NCBI GenBank assembly: GCA_964390295.1
Contig: CAYMHR010000020.1
Coordinates: 1 to 24,816, forward strand
DNA: 24,816 nt
Origin: RGIG3009 sp964390295
Lineage (GTDB): Bacteria; Bacillota; Clostridia; Oscillospirales; Acutalibacteraceae
Reading direction: 5' to 3'
Position numbers and translations under genes: made by a program. Below the pieces are notes generated by a model that had not been told where the DNA came from, ran no database searches, and saw only the letters and a program-made list of their open reading frames with translations. This document shows positions 1 to 6,050 of the stretch, piece after piece (positions within the stretch are counted from its first letter, which is position 1; the number at the start of each line of letters is the position of its first letter).

Positions 1-300
1 GAAGCGCTCGTGGCACTCGCGGCAGTCCATCAGCGGATCGGAGAAGCCGGCCAGGTGACCGCTGGCGACCCACGTTTGCGGATTCATCAAAATCGCCGCG
101 TCCAGCCCGACGTTGTAGGGGTTCTCCTGAATGAACTTTTTCCACCAGGCGCGTTTGATATTGCTCTTCAGCTCCGCACCGAGCGGGCCGTAGTCCCACG
201 TGTTGGCGAGACCGCCGTAAATTTCCGAGCCGGGGAACACAAAGCCGCGCCCCTTGCACAGCGCGACGATCTTGTCCATGGTTTTTTCCGTGTTTTTCAT
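1..300 (-). CDS. glyQS: Glycyl-tRNA synthetase, 5' part (N-terminal 100 residues)
   Basis: Charges tRNA-Gly in the cytoplasm. The visible 100 codons read MKNTEKTMDKIVALCKGRGF, then the family hallmark around GSEIYGGLANTWDYGPLG (residues 24-41), then WWKKFI and NPQTWVASGHLAGFSDP with the DCRECH segment. This is the start of the single-chain class II (alpha2) enzyme, usually about 450-470 aa, so roughly 360 residues lie beyond the left edge. The start at 300 is chosen because GGAGG (308-312) lies 7 nt upstream; an internal Met at 279 has no comparable site. It is divergent from the transketolase genes. The gene is identified from memory of the family motif, without a search. Confidence 0.93.
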   Translation of the reverse strand, partial: MKNTEKTMDKIVALCKGRGFVFPGSEIYGGLANTWDYGPLGAELKSNIKRAWWKKFIQENPYNVGLDAAILMNPQTWVASGHLAGFSDPLMDCRECHERF

Positions 301-330
301 AATCAAGCCTCCGCGAATGTAATCTATATT

Positions 331-359
331 ATATTAAACAAAAAAACCCGTCTTGTCAA
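331..359 (-). promoter_or_regulatory. Candidate sigma-A promoter for glyQS
   Basis: On the minus strand a consensus TTGACA (354-359) is followed after 17 bp by TAATAT (331-336), about 30 bp upstream of the start codon. It lies a few bases from the divergent transketolase promoter. No T-box leader is visible; the 122-bp intergenic region is too short for one. Confidence 0.55.
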
Positions 360-361
360 TA

Positions 362-390
362 TTGCATTTCAAAAAGAACTGTGCTACAAT
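362..390 (+). promoter_or_regulatory. Candidate sigma-A promoter for the transketolase genes
   Basis: TTGCAT (362-367), 17-bp spacer, TACAAT (385-390), then a GGAGG ribosome site at 411-415 and ATG at 423. The leader would be about 25-30 nt. Confidence 0.6.
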
Positions 391-422
391 ATGTATGATT
401 TTGACCTGAAGGAGGCAACACT

Positions 423-1268
423 ATGGAAGCAACACGGCTTCAACAGCTTTCCGCGGCGGCGACCCGCATTCGCATGGCGGTCGTCGAGGGCACCTTCCGT
501 GCCAAGAGTGGCCACCCCGGCGGCTCTCTGTCCATCGCGGATATGCTGGCATACCTGTATACCGAGGAACTGCGGATCGATCCGAAAAACCCGCAATGGG
601 CGGATCGCGACCGCTTCGTCATGTCGAAGGGCCACTGTGCTCCGGCGCTGTACGGCGCGCTGGCACTGCGCGGCTTCTTCCCGGAGGAGGAAATCCTCAC
701 CCTGCGCCACGTCGGCGCGATGCTGCAGGGCCACCCCTGCATGAATACCACCCCCGGCGTGGATATGTCCACCGGCTCGCTGGGGCAGGGCGTGTCCGCC
801 GCGGCCGGTATGGCGCTGGCGGCCAAGCTGGACGGCAAGGATTACCGCACCTACGCCATTCTCGGTGACGGCGAGATCGAGGAGGGTCAGGTCTGGGAGG
901 CGGCCATGTTCGCTTCGCACAAGAAGCTGTCCAACCTCTGCGTCATCGTGGATAACAACGACCTTCAGATCGATGGCACGCTGGACGAGGTCAACGCCCC
1001 CTATCCCATCCCCGAAAAGTTCGCCGCGTTCGGCTTCAACGTGATCGAGATCAACGGTCACGACTTCGACGCCATCGCGTCGTCGCTGGCACAGGCGCGT
1101 GCCTGCACGGACAAGCCCACTGCCATCATCATGAAAACGATCAAGGGCAAGGGCGTGTCCTTTATGGAAAATCAGGTCGGCTGGCACGGCAAGGGGCCGA
1201 ACGCCGAGGAATACGAACAGGCCATGCAGGAGCTGCGTGCGGCGCTTGCGGCTATTGAGGAGGGCTGA
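423..1268 (+). CDS. tkt: Transketolase, N-terminal (TPP-binding) subunit
   Basis: Half of a split transketolase, which moves two-carbon ketol units between pentose-phosphate-pathway sugars using thiamine diphosphate. At 281 aa it holds only the pyrophosphate-binding domain: SGHPGGS near residue 30, MSKGHC near 70, the GSLGQG segment, and the TPP/Mg motif starting GDGEIEEG and ending DNNDLQIDG. The ATG at 423 has GGAGG 7 nt upstream. The stop is 2 nt before the GTG of the second half, so the subunits are co-translated. Split transketolases are normal in many Firmicutes and Archaea, so this is not a broken gene. Confidence 0.95.
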   Translation: MEATRLQQLSAAATRIRMAVVEGTFRAKSGHPGGSLSIADMLAYLYTEELRIDPKNPQWADRDRFVMSKGHCAPALYGALALRGFFPEEEILTLRHVGAMLQGHPCMNTTPGVDMSTGSLGQGVSAAAGMALAAKLDGKDYRTYAILGDGEIEEGQVWEAAMFASHKKLSNLCVIVDNNDLQIDGTLDEVNAPYPIPEKFAAFGFNVIEINGHDFDAIASSLAQARACTDKPTAIIMKTIKGKGVSFMENQVGWHGKGPNAEEYEQAMQELRAALAAIEEG

Positions 1269-1270
1269 AC

Positions 1271-2218
1271 GTGGCAGACGTGATAAAAAAAGCAACCCGT
1301 GACGGCTACGGCGACGGTTTGCTGGCTTTGAAGGACGATCCCAACGTCGTGGTGCTGGACGCCGACCTGGCGGCCGCCACCAAAACCGGCGTATTTAAGA
1401 AGGCGTGCCCCGAACGCTTTTTCGACTGCGGCATTGCCGAGGGCAACATGATGAGCATTGCGGCGGGTCTGGCCTCCACGGGCAAAACCGTGTTCGCCTC
1501 CTCCTTCGCCATGTTTGCGGCGGGCCGTGCGTTCGAGCAGGTTCGCAACTCCATCGGCTACCCCCATCTTAACGTGAAAATCGGCGCGACCCACGGCGGT
1601 ATCTCCGTCGGTGAGGACGGCGCGACCCACCAGTGCAACGAGGACATCGCGCTCATGCGCACCATCCCCGGCATGACGGTCATCAACCCGGCGGACGCCG
1701 TGGAAGCCAAGCTGGCGGTGCTCGCCGCGGCGAAGTTGGACGGCCCCGTGTATCTGCGCTTTGGCCGTTTGGCGGTGCCGGTGGTTTTCGACGAAGCCAC
1801 CTATCGCTTTGAAATCGGCAAGAGCGTCCGCCTGACCGAGGGCAACGACGTGACGATCATCGCCACCGGTCTGATGGTGAACGAGGCGCTCATCGCCGCC
1901 GAACAGCTCAAGGCGGACGGCATCGCGGCGCGCGTCGTCAACATGGCGACGATCAAGCCGCTCGACCGCGAAGCGGTCATTGCCGCGGCGCAGGAAACGG
2001 GCGCCATCGTCACGGCGGAGGAGCACTCCGTCATCGGCGGTCTCGGCAGTGCCGTGGCGGAGGTCGTGTGCGAAGCGGCCCCGGTGCCGGTGCTCCGCGT
2101 CGGCGTGGAGGATACGTTCGGCAAGTCCGGCCCGGCGCTGGAGCTGTTGCCGTTGTTCGGCCTGTGCGCGGCGAACATCGCCGCCAAGGCGCGCGAGGCG
2201 GTCGCCCGCAAGGCGTAA
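1271..2218 (+). CDS. tkt: Transketolase, C-terminal subunit
   Basis: Second half of the split enzyme: pyrimidine-binding plus C-terminal domains, 315 aa. Visible hallmarks are DADLAAATKTG near the start, the conserved FDCGIAEGNMM containing the glutamate that activates the TPP pyrimidine, the FAMFAAGRAFEQ segment, THGGISVGEDGATHQ, and a C-terminal domain with TAEEHSVIGGLGSAVAE. It starts at GTG 1271 with GGAGG in the end of the upstream gene, 8 nt before it. It should pair with the 423-1268 product to make the active heterotetramer. Confidence 0.95.
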   Translation: MADVIKKATRDGYGDGLLALKDDPNVVVLDADLAAATKTGVFKKACPERFFDCGIAEGNMMSIAAGLASTGKTVFASSFAMFAAGRAFEQVRNSIGYPHLNVKIGATHGGISVGEDGATHQCNEDIALMRTIPGMTVINPADAVEAKLAVLAAAKLDGPVYLRFGRLAVPVVFDEATYRFEIGKSVRLTEGNDVTIIATGLMVNEALIAAEQLKADGIAARVVNMATIKPLDREAVIAAAQETGAIVTAEEHSVIGGLGSAVAEVVCEAAPVPVLRVGVEDTFGKSGPALELLPLFGLCAANIAAKAREAVARKA

Positions 2219-2258
2219 GCGTCGCGTTTGGTAACCGGTCTGTAAAGGAGACGGTCTT

Positions 2259-3434
2259 ATGAAAGAAAAATCCGTGAAAACGAAGCAGAAGAAGCCGCGC
2301 CGCCATTCCACCACCACGCGCACGTGGACGATCATCGGCACGTCGGTCATGGCGTTGCTGGGCGTTCTGTGTCTCACGGTGGGCTTCGTGTTCGACCACT
2401 TTTACGGTCTGATGCAGAAGGATATGGACACCGACGTGGACCCCAACGACTCCGCACAGGTGGATGGCGTCGCGGACGATGACGACGATCGGCCGGACGG
2501 CTACGAAGACGGCCATCAGGACGACGTAAACAGCTCGGCGGAGCTGCAGTCCATCCCGATCCGCGGCAACCAGAACGGCGTTCGCAACATTCTGTTGCTC
2601 GGCGTTGACAGCCAGACGTTCTCCGGTCTTTCGGACACCATGATGATCCTGTCCATCGACGATAACAACAAAACAGTCAAGCTGGTGTCGCTGTTGCGCG
2701 ATACGTGGGTCACGATCCCCGGCCGCGACAAGGACGGCGATCTGCAGGACGACGTTGCCAAGCTCAACGCCGCCTACGCCTACGGCAAAAGCACGCTGTT
2801 GCGGAAAACGCTGGAGCAAAACTTCCGGCTGGATATCGACGACTATATCGGCGTCAACTTCGCGGTGCTACCCAAGGTCATCGACGCGGTGGGCGGCGTG
2901 GATCTCTACCTGACCGAAAAGGAAATGACCCAGATTCCGGCCGACGGCTGTTACGTGGCGGTCCCGACTCCCGGCAAATACTGCGACGGGCAGATCGGTA
3001 CCAGCACCCGCACCGGCGAGACCGGTACCTTCTATTGTCTGAAGGGCAGCGCCGGCACGTACCACCTCAACGGCTTCCAAGCCATGCAGTACGCGCGTAT
3101 CCGTAAGCTGGACAGCGATTTTAAGCGTACCGAGCGTCAGCGCACTGTGGTGTCGAAGCTGATTGACAAGGCCAAGAAGATGAGCTATTCCCAACTGGTT
3201 TCCTGCCTGAACACCGTGTTGCAATACGTCGAGACCAATATGTCGCAGGACGAGTTTCTCGGCTTTGCCGCCAACGCGGTGACGTATGCCGGATACACGG
3301 TGGATATGAACTATTCCGTGCCGCAAAACGGCGATTATAAGGGCACCTATATCAACGGCGGCGCCGGTCTGTTGCTGACCGACCCGAAAAAGACCGTCGA
3401 AGCCCTGCATAAGCACCTGTACGGCGTGTCGTAA
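2259..3434 (+). CDS. LytR-CpsA-Psr (LCP) family cell-wall polymer ligase/regulator
   Basis: Membrane-anchored enzyme of the family that attaches lipid-linked anionic polymers to peptidoglycan outside the cell. The 391-aa protein has a basic cytoplasmic start, one membrane segment (about 25-47) and an acidic extracellular linker rich in Asp (about 55-90). The LCP domain spans about 107-300: ILLLGVD at 111-117, SDTMMI at 125-130, SLLRDTW at 144-150 with the conserved Arg-Asp, and YARIRKLDSDFKRTERQR at about 278-295. The basic residues there bind the polyprenyl pyrophosphate in characterised members. AAAGGAG precedes the ATG. It lies 40 bp after transketolase and probably shares its transcript; the terminator at 3480 ends the unit. 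Confidence 0.93.
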   Translation: MKEKSVKTKQKKPRRHSTTTRTWTIIGTSVMALLGVLCLTVGFVFDHFYGLMQKDMDTDVDPNDSAQVDGVADDDDDRPDGYEDGHQDDVNSSAELQSIPIRGNQNGVRNILLLGVDSQTFSGLSDTMMILSIDDNNKTVKLVSLLRDTWVTIPGRDKDGDLQDDVAKLNAAYAYGKSTLLRKTLEQNFRLDIDDYIGVNFAVLPKVIDAVGGVDLYLTEKEMTQIPADGCYVAVPTPGKYCDGQIGTSTRTGETGTFYCLKGSAGTYHLNGFQAMQYARIRKLDSDFKRTERQRTVVSKLIDKAKKMSYSQLVSCLNTVLQYVETNMSQDEFLGFAANAVTYAGYTVDMNYSVPQNGDYKGTYINGGAGLLLTDPKKTVEALHKHLYGVS

Positions 3435-3479
3435 GCCGCGCGGAGCCCCGGCGCTTGCCGGCTGGCGAGAGAATACCCA

Positions 3480-3509
3480 AGCCTCCCCTTACACAGGGGA
3501 GGCTTTTTT
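3480..3509 (+). terminator. Rho-independent terminator after the LCP gene
   Basis: AGCCTCCCC (3480-3488), a 7-nt loop, GGGGAGGCT (3496-3504), then a run of Ts. The 9-bp perfect stem with T-tract ends the tkt-LCP unit. It is also the outer end of the repeat element at 3480-3658. Confidence 0.85.
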
Positions 3510-3658
3510 GCTCCTGCGGAGGGCACCACCGCTACGCGGCAATCCTTTTAGTTCGTACAAGCTTCAACCGGCGCACAGTGGGCGTTCGATGCTCCGCGCC
3601 AGCGGTGCCACCGCCTGCGGCGGTTAACGCTTGAAGTTTGTGCAGACTTCAAGCGGCG
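3480..3658 (-). repeat. Composite intergenic repeat element, copy 1 (inverted)
   Basis: Read on the minus strand this holds two related units. The first (about 3590-3650) has GCACAAACTTCAAGCG, a GC-rich dyad and GCGGTGGCACCGCTGGCGC. The second (about 3509-3562) has ATTGCCGCGTAGCGGTGGTG and CCTCCGCAGGAG, and ends in the hairpin at 3480-3504. The same two units, in the same order and also ending in a hairpin, recur on the plus strand at 8239-8446; one unit recurs at 4591-4637. No transposase or coding frame is seen. It looks like a non-autonomous palindromic repeat. Confidence 0.7.
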
Positions 3659-4090
3659 CTACAGCTCGTTCATCGTGAACAGATTGCCGCTTTTACCGAC
3701 GTGCTCGACGATGCTTCGCGGCTTGTATCCTGCCTCCGCTGTCACCGCGTCGTCCGCTTCCCACGGCGGCGGAGGAAGTCTCGACCGCCGCACACGAATC
3801 CGCTGATGATTTTCCCACGTCACCAGCCGCAAATACGGTTGCTCCAGCACCGTGTATCGCTCGATCAGCCGCGCCTGCTCCAACGCCGCCAGCGCCCCCT
3901 CCAGCATCTCCGCCGTAACGTCCTCACGCAACGGGAACAATCTCGCCCGTAACAGCTTGATCCGCGCATCCGCACGCCCATAGTCGTCGCACTGCACGAT
4001 CAGGCGATAAAAACACACCTCCTCAAACCAGCTCAAGCCCTCCACGTTCTCACTGGTGCATATCGACTCTTTTAAGATGCGATTGGGCAT
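3659..4090 (-). CDS. Phage-type replication initiator-like protein (N-terminal domain only)
   Basis: A 143-aa protein. The first ~105 residues (MPNRILKESICTSENVEGLS, then FYRLIVQCDDYGRADARI, then RARLFPL, YLRLVTWENHQRIR) match the pattern I associate with the N-terminal winged-helix domain of phage and integrative-element replisome organisers (DnaD-like partners) of Clostridia. Those proteins are usually 200-300 aa; here the conserved part is followed by only about 38 unrelated residues and the stop abuts a palindromic repeat element. It may be a 3'-truncated remnant or a domesticated short form. The start at 4090 is supported by GGAGG (4097-4101) 6 nt upstream. No integrase, capsid or other phage gene is near. 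The promoter is perfect consensus and operator-like dyads flank it, so it is probably still expressed. Assigned from recalled sequence pattern only. Confidence 0.65.
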   Translation of the reverse strand: MPNRILKESICTSENVEGLSWFEEVCFYRLIVQCDDYGRADARIKLLRARLFPLREDVTAEMLEGALAALEQARLIERYTVLEQPYLRLVTWENHQRIRVRRSRLPPPPWEADDAVTAEAGYKPRSIVEHVGKSGNLFTMNEL

Positions 4091-4105
4091 ACGCCACCTC
4101 CGTTT

Positions 4106-4120
4106 TCTACTTTAAGTAGA
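4106..4120. promoter_or_regulatory. Perfect 15-bp inverted repeat, operator-like
   Basis: TCTACTT-T-AAGTAGA is a perfect 7-bp dyad around one base, 4 bp from the SD of the 143-aa gene. A 12/15 match lies in the spacer of that gene's promoter (4185-4199). The pair suggests a repressor site. As RNA it could also form a small hairpin near the SD, but the one-base loop makes a protein site more likely. Confidence 0.5.
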
Positions 4121-4130
4121 CTATAAGACC

Positions 4131-4160
4131 GAACAAAAGCCCACCGGTTTTGGTGGAGCT
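4131..4160 (-). terminator. Leader hairpin with T-run (possible attenuator)
   Basis: On the minus strand AGC-T-CCACC (4160-4152) pairs with GGTGGGCT (4145-4138), with one bulged base and a 6-nt loop, followed by TTTTGTT. It lies between the promoter at 4178-4206 and the start codon at 4090, beginning only about 10 nt after the expected transcription start. It resembles an intrinsic terminator inside a leader, but the T-run is interrupted. Confidence 0.4.
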
Positions 4161-4177
4161 TGGCCTCGAGTAGCTGT

Positions 4178-4206
4178 ATTATACTCTACCCTAAGTGGAA
4201 TGTCAA
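4178..4206 (-). promoter_or_regulatory. Perfect consensus sigma-A promoter for the phage-like gene
   Basis: On the minus strand TTGACA (4201-4206), exactly 17 bp, TATAAT (4178-4183). It points at the 143-aa gene starting at 4090, with a leader of about 80 nt. It is the only promoter in the window matching consensus at all twelve positions, which is typical of elements that are strong unless repressed. Confidence 0.8.
4185..4199. promoter_or_regulatory. Second operator-like site inside the promoter spacer
   Basis: TCTACCCTAAGTGGA matches the perfect dyad at 4106-4120 in 12 of 15 positions and fits wholly between the -35 and -10 boxes. A protein bound here would block RNA polymerase. No candidate repressor gene is in the neighbourhood. 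Confidence 0.5.
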
Positions 4207-4257
4207 GAGGAAAATGAAAATTTTTCAAAAAACTTTTTTGGACTTGATACAATCCGC

Positions 4258-4301
4258 TGACCGCAAGTTGCGGCAGATTGCTGACACATGACCGCGAGTT
4301 G
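4258..4301. repeat. Imperfect direct repeat, 13 bp, period 31 bp
   Basis: TGACCGCAAGTTG (4258-4270) and TGACCGCGAGTTG (4289-4301) differ at one base and are 31 bp apart start to start. They lie between the phage-like gene's promoter and the AATCC array. Confidence 0.6.
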
Positions 4302-4309
4302 TCTGCCTG

Positions 4310-4390
4310 AATCCAATCCGAATCCAATCCAATGATTATCCAATCCAATCCAATCGGAAGCCAATCCAACTCAATCCAAGTAGAATCCAA
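4310..4390. repeat. AATCC/GGATT short-repeat array (iteron-like)
   Basis: Within 81 bp AATCC occurs nine times exactly (starting at 4310, 4315, 4321, 4326, 4342, 4347, 4363, 4373 and 4384) plus a partial copy at 4352. Some are back to back and others separated by 1-11 bp. The spacing is irregular, so this is neither a simple microsatellite nor a CRISPR. It lies upstream of the replication-initiator-like gene, where iterons would sit in a replicon. The open frame across it (4121-4390, minus) reflects the repeat and is not called as a gene. Confidence 0.65.
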
Positions 4391-4462
4391 CGCCTAGCGG
4401 CGGTGCTGGCGCACGGAACGTCACCCCGTCTGTGCGCTGACTGAACGTTCGCACAATCCCTC

Positions 4463-4578
4463 TTGCCTCCCTCTGATGAGGGAGGTGGCACCGTCGCAGA
4501 CGGTGACGGAGGGAGAGAAAAAGCAAGACTACCCCTCAGTCACGCTGACGCGTGCCAGCTCCCCAGACAAGGGGAGCC
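4463..4578. repeat. Multi-hairpin palindromic intergenic repeat
   Basis: Ordered dyads: CCTCCCTC/GAGGGAGG (4466-4473 with 4478-4485), CACCGTC/GACGGTG (4489-4495 with 4499-4505), GTCA/TGAC (4539-4542 with 4546-4549) and GCTCCCC/GGGGAGC (4558-4564 with 4571-4577). Elements with this CCTCCCTCTGATGAGGGAGG core are, from memory, very abundant between genes in gut Ruminococcaceae. No coding content is seen, and the 4391-4462 stretch before it holds nothing I recognise. Confidence 0.65.
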
Positions 4579-4590
4579 AAGTGGGGGGTC

Positions 4591-4637
4591 AGTACAAACT
4601 TCAAACGACAGCCGCCGCAGGCGGTGGTGCTCCGCGT
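4591..4637 (+). repeat. Single unit of the composite repeat (copy 3)
   Basis: GTACAAACTTCAAACGACAG followed by a CCGCC-GCA-GGCGG dyad and TGGTGCTCCGC matches the unit at 8242-8280 and, inverted, the one near 3590-3650. It lies just past the stop of the lipid kinase gene, and no full terminator is attached on that strand. Confidence 0.6.
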
Positions 4638-4649
4638 GGCGGCAAAGGC

Positions 4650-5537
4650 TCACAGCCGTAGCAGGAGCGCATCGGCGCGGTTTTCGACCGTAATGGAGGG
4701 GGCGCCGAGCGCCTGTTCGCCGTCCAGCGTCCAGGACGGGTCGCCATCGATGGCAAAGCGGACACGGGGCGTTTTGAAAAACTCGAACATATCGTTGTCA
4801 AAATTGCCGCTGTTCAGCGCGCCCAGCAGACGGCTGAGATCGCGCGGACGCATCGGCGGCTTGACCAGCACGACCTCAAATTCGCCGTCGTGCAGATCGA
4901 CCAGCTCTCGGTTCAGCTTGACCATGCCGCCCACCGTGGTGGAGTTGCTGACCGCCCCGAACAGGTATTCCCCCGTAAAGGTGCGCTCGTCCGTTTCCAC
5001 CGTCACCGCGTACGACCGGATGTTGGACAGCTCCTTGGCGCCCTCCAGCACGTAGGCGAAGTGCCCCAGCACGTTTTTGGTGCTCTGCGGCGCGTTATAC
5101 GACGTGGCGGTAAACGCCCCGAACGACGCGATGTAGGAAAAATACCGCGTGCCGTTCCACAGGCCGACGTCGAAGTGCACGTCGGTGCCCTGCAACACGT
5201 GACGGATCGCGTCCGGGACGCGCTTCGGCAAGCCCAGCGTGCCGGCAAAATCGTTGGTACTGCCCAGCGGCACGTACCCCAGCGGCACCGCGGCACCGCA
5301 ACGCATCAGACCGTTGATGACCTCGCCCAGCGTGCCGTCGCCGCCGACGCACACCACCAGATCGTATCCGGCGGCCCGTTCCCGTGCCGTCCGTTCGGCA
5401 TCGCCGCGCGCCGCCGTGACGAACGCTGTTACCTCGTACCCCTCACGGCAAAACGCCTCCGTCAGCGGATACAACGCCGCCTTTCCTCTCATTTTCCCGG
5501 CCACCGGGTTGACGATGAGCAACACGCGCTTTGACAC
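4650..5537 (-). CDS. dagK: Diacylglycerol kinase family lipid kinase (DagK/YegS/BmrU type)
   Basis: Probably phosphorylates diacylglycerol or a related lipid at the cytoplasmic face of the membrane, returning it to phospholipid synthesis. With the GTG at 5537 the protein is 295 aa, normal for the family. Landmarks: LLIVNPVAGK at 6-15, the nucleotide-binding GGDGT at 65-69 followed by LGEVINGL, and LGSTNDFAGTLGLP downstream; the C-terminal domain contains the FEFFKTPRVRFAIDGDPSWT and DGEQ segments typical of the fold. A longer frame to 5654 exists, but the SD (GGGGGG) is 7 nt before the GTG and the -10 box at 5575 lies inside the extension, so the short start is preferred. Lipid specificity cannot be told from the sequence. 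Confidence 0.9.
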   Translation of the reverse strand: MSKRVLLIVNPVAGKMRGKAALYPLTEAFCREGYEVTAFVTAARGDAERTARERAAGYDLVVCVGGDGTLGEVINGLMRCGAAVPLGYVPLGSTNDFAGTLGLPKRVPDAIRHVLQGTDVHFDVGLWNGTRYFSYIASFGAFTATSYNAPQSTKNVLGHFAYVLEGAKELSNIRSYAVTVETDERTFTGEYLFGAVSNSTTVGGMVKLNRELVDLHDGEFEVVLVKPPMRPRDLSRLLGALNSGNFDNDMFEFFKTPRVRFAIDGDPSWTLDGEQALGAPSITVENRADALLLRL

Positions 5538-5574
5538 GACCGATCCCCCCAAGATCACGGATAGATTTGCTTTA

Positions 5575-5603
5575 ATCATACCATATACCGCAAGAAAACG
5601 CAA
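5575..5603 (-). promoter_or_regulatory. Candidate promoter for the lipid kinase gene
   Basis: Minus strand TTGCGT (5598-5603), 17 bp, TATGAT (5575-5580), about 38 bp before the GTG start. It supports the shorter reading frame. Confidence 0.5.
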
Positions 5604-5632
5604 TCGTCCGTGCGAGATTTTTTGACGGACGG

Positions 5633-5661
5633 TTGACAGAAGCCGTCGGCGCAAGTAAAAT
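5633..5661 (+). promoter_or_regulatory. Promoter for the 5692-8224 surface-protein cluster
   Basis: TTGACA (5633-5638), 17 bp, TAAAAT (5656-5661), then a GGGGGAG ribosome site and ATG at 5692. It is divergent from the lipid kinase promoter. Confidence 0.65.
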
Positions 5662-5691
5662 AGAAGTATTCCATGATAAGAGGGGGAGCCT

Positions 5692-6006
5692 ATGGGACTG
5701 TTTCACCGGCGCTCACGTGCCCGTCGCCCTGCCGGGCTGGATCGGCTGGACGGGCACTTGGTTGCCTACGCCGTGCGCCGCGAGCTGACGGGCGAGATCG
5801 TCATCGGCAAAAACGGGCGCATCTGCGCCGCCACCGACGTGCTGGAGCTGCGCTTTGACAACGGCAGCGTTCCGTTCGCCTGCCCCGTTGCCACGCTGGA
5901 GCTGGGGGAGCTGTTCAATAAAAACGGCGCGCTTCTCACCGGCGACGACACCGTCAGCGGCAAGCACTGTACGGTGGTGGCGTACTATTCCTATCATCGC
6001 AAATGA
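5692..6006 (+). CDS. Small protein of unknown function (104 aa)
   Basis: Not recognised. It has a very basic start (MGLFHRRSRARRP), no signal peptide and no membrane segment, followed by alternating hydrophobic/polar stretches (HLVAYAVRR, TGEIVIGKNG, VLELRFDNGSVPFACPV, TVVAYYSYHRK) suggesting a small beta-rich domain. Two Cys are present in the middle and one near the end. A good SD (GGGGGAG) and a near-consensus promoter make expression credible. It is the first gene of a probable three-gene unit, 44 bp before the LamG-like surface protein. A role with the exported proteins is only suggested by position. Confidence 0.7.
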   Translation: MGLFHRRSRARRPAGLDRLDGHLVAYAVRRELTGEIVIGKNGRICAATDVLELRFDNGSVPFACPVATLELGELFNKNGALLTGDDTVSGKHCTVVAYYSYHRK

Positions 6007-6050
6007 CCCTGCGTGCGGCGCAGGCTGATCTTCCGAAAGGAGCTGGTTTC

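Noticed and set aside
301..422. T-box leader for glyQS
   Set aside because: The intergenic region is 122 bp and shared by two promoters, with no T-box sequence or terminator.
384..1295. 303-aa open frame on the minus strand
   Set aside because: Lies opposite the split transketolase, has no recognisable motif and is rich in His/Arg/Val as expected for an antisense shadow of GC-rich coding DNA.
4121..4390. 89-aa frame with repeated Gly-Leu-Asp-Trp-Ile units (minus)
   Set aside because: It is the translation of the AATCC array, lacks a ribosome site, and overlaps the promoter and operators of the next gene. Treated as non-coding.
4310..4390. Possible CRISPR array
   Set aside because: Repeats are only 5 bp with irregular gaps of 0-11 bp; there are no spacer-length intervals and no cas genes.
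4443..4451. GAACGTTC as a LexA box
   Set aside because: The Firmicutes LexA site needs four bases between GAAC and GTTC; here there are none.
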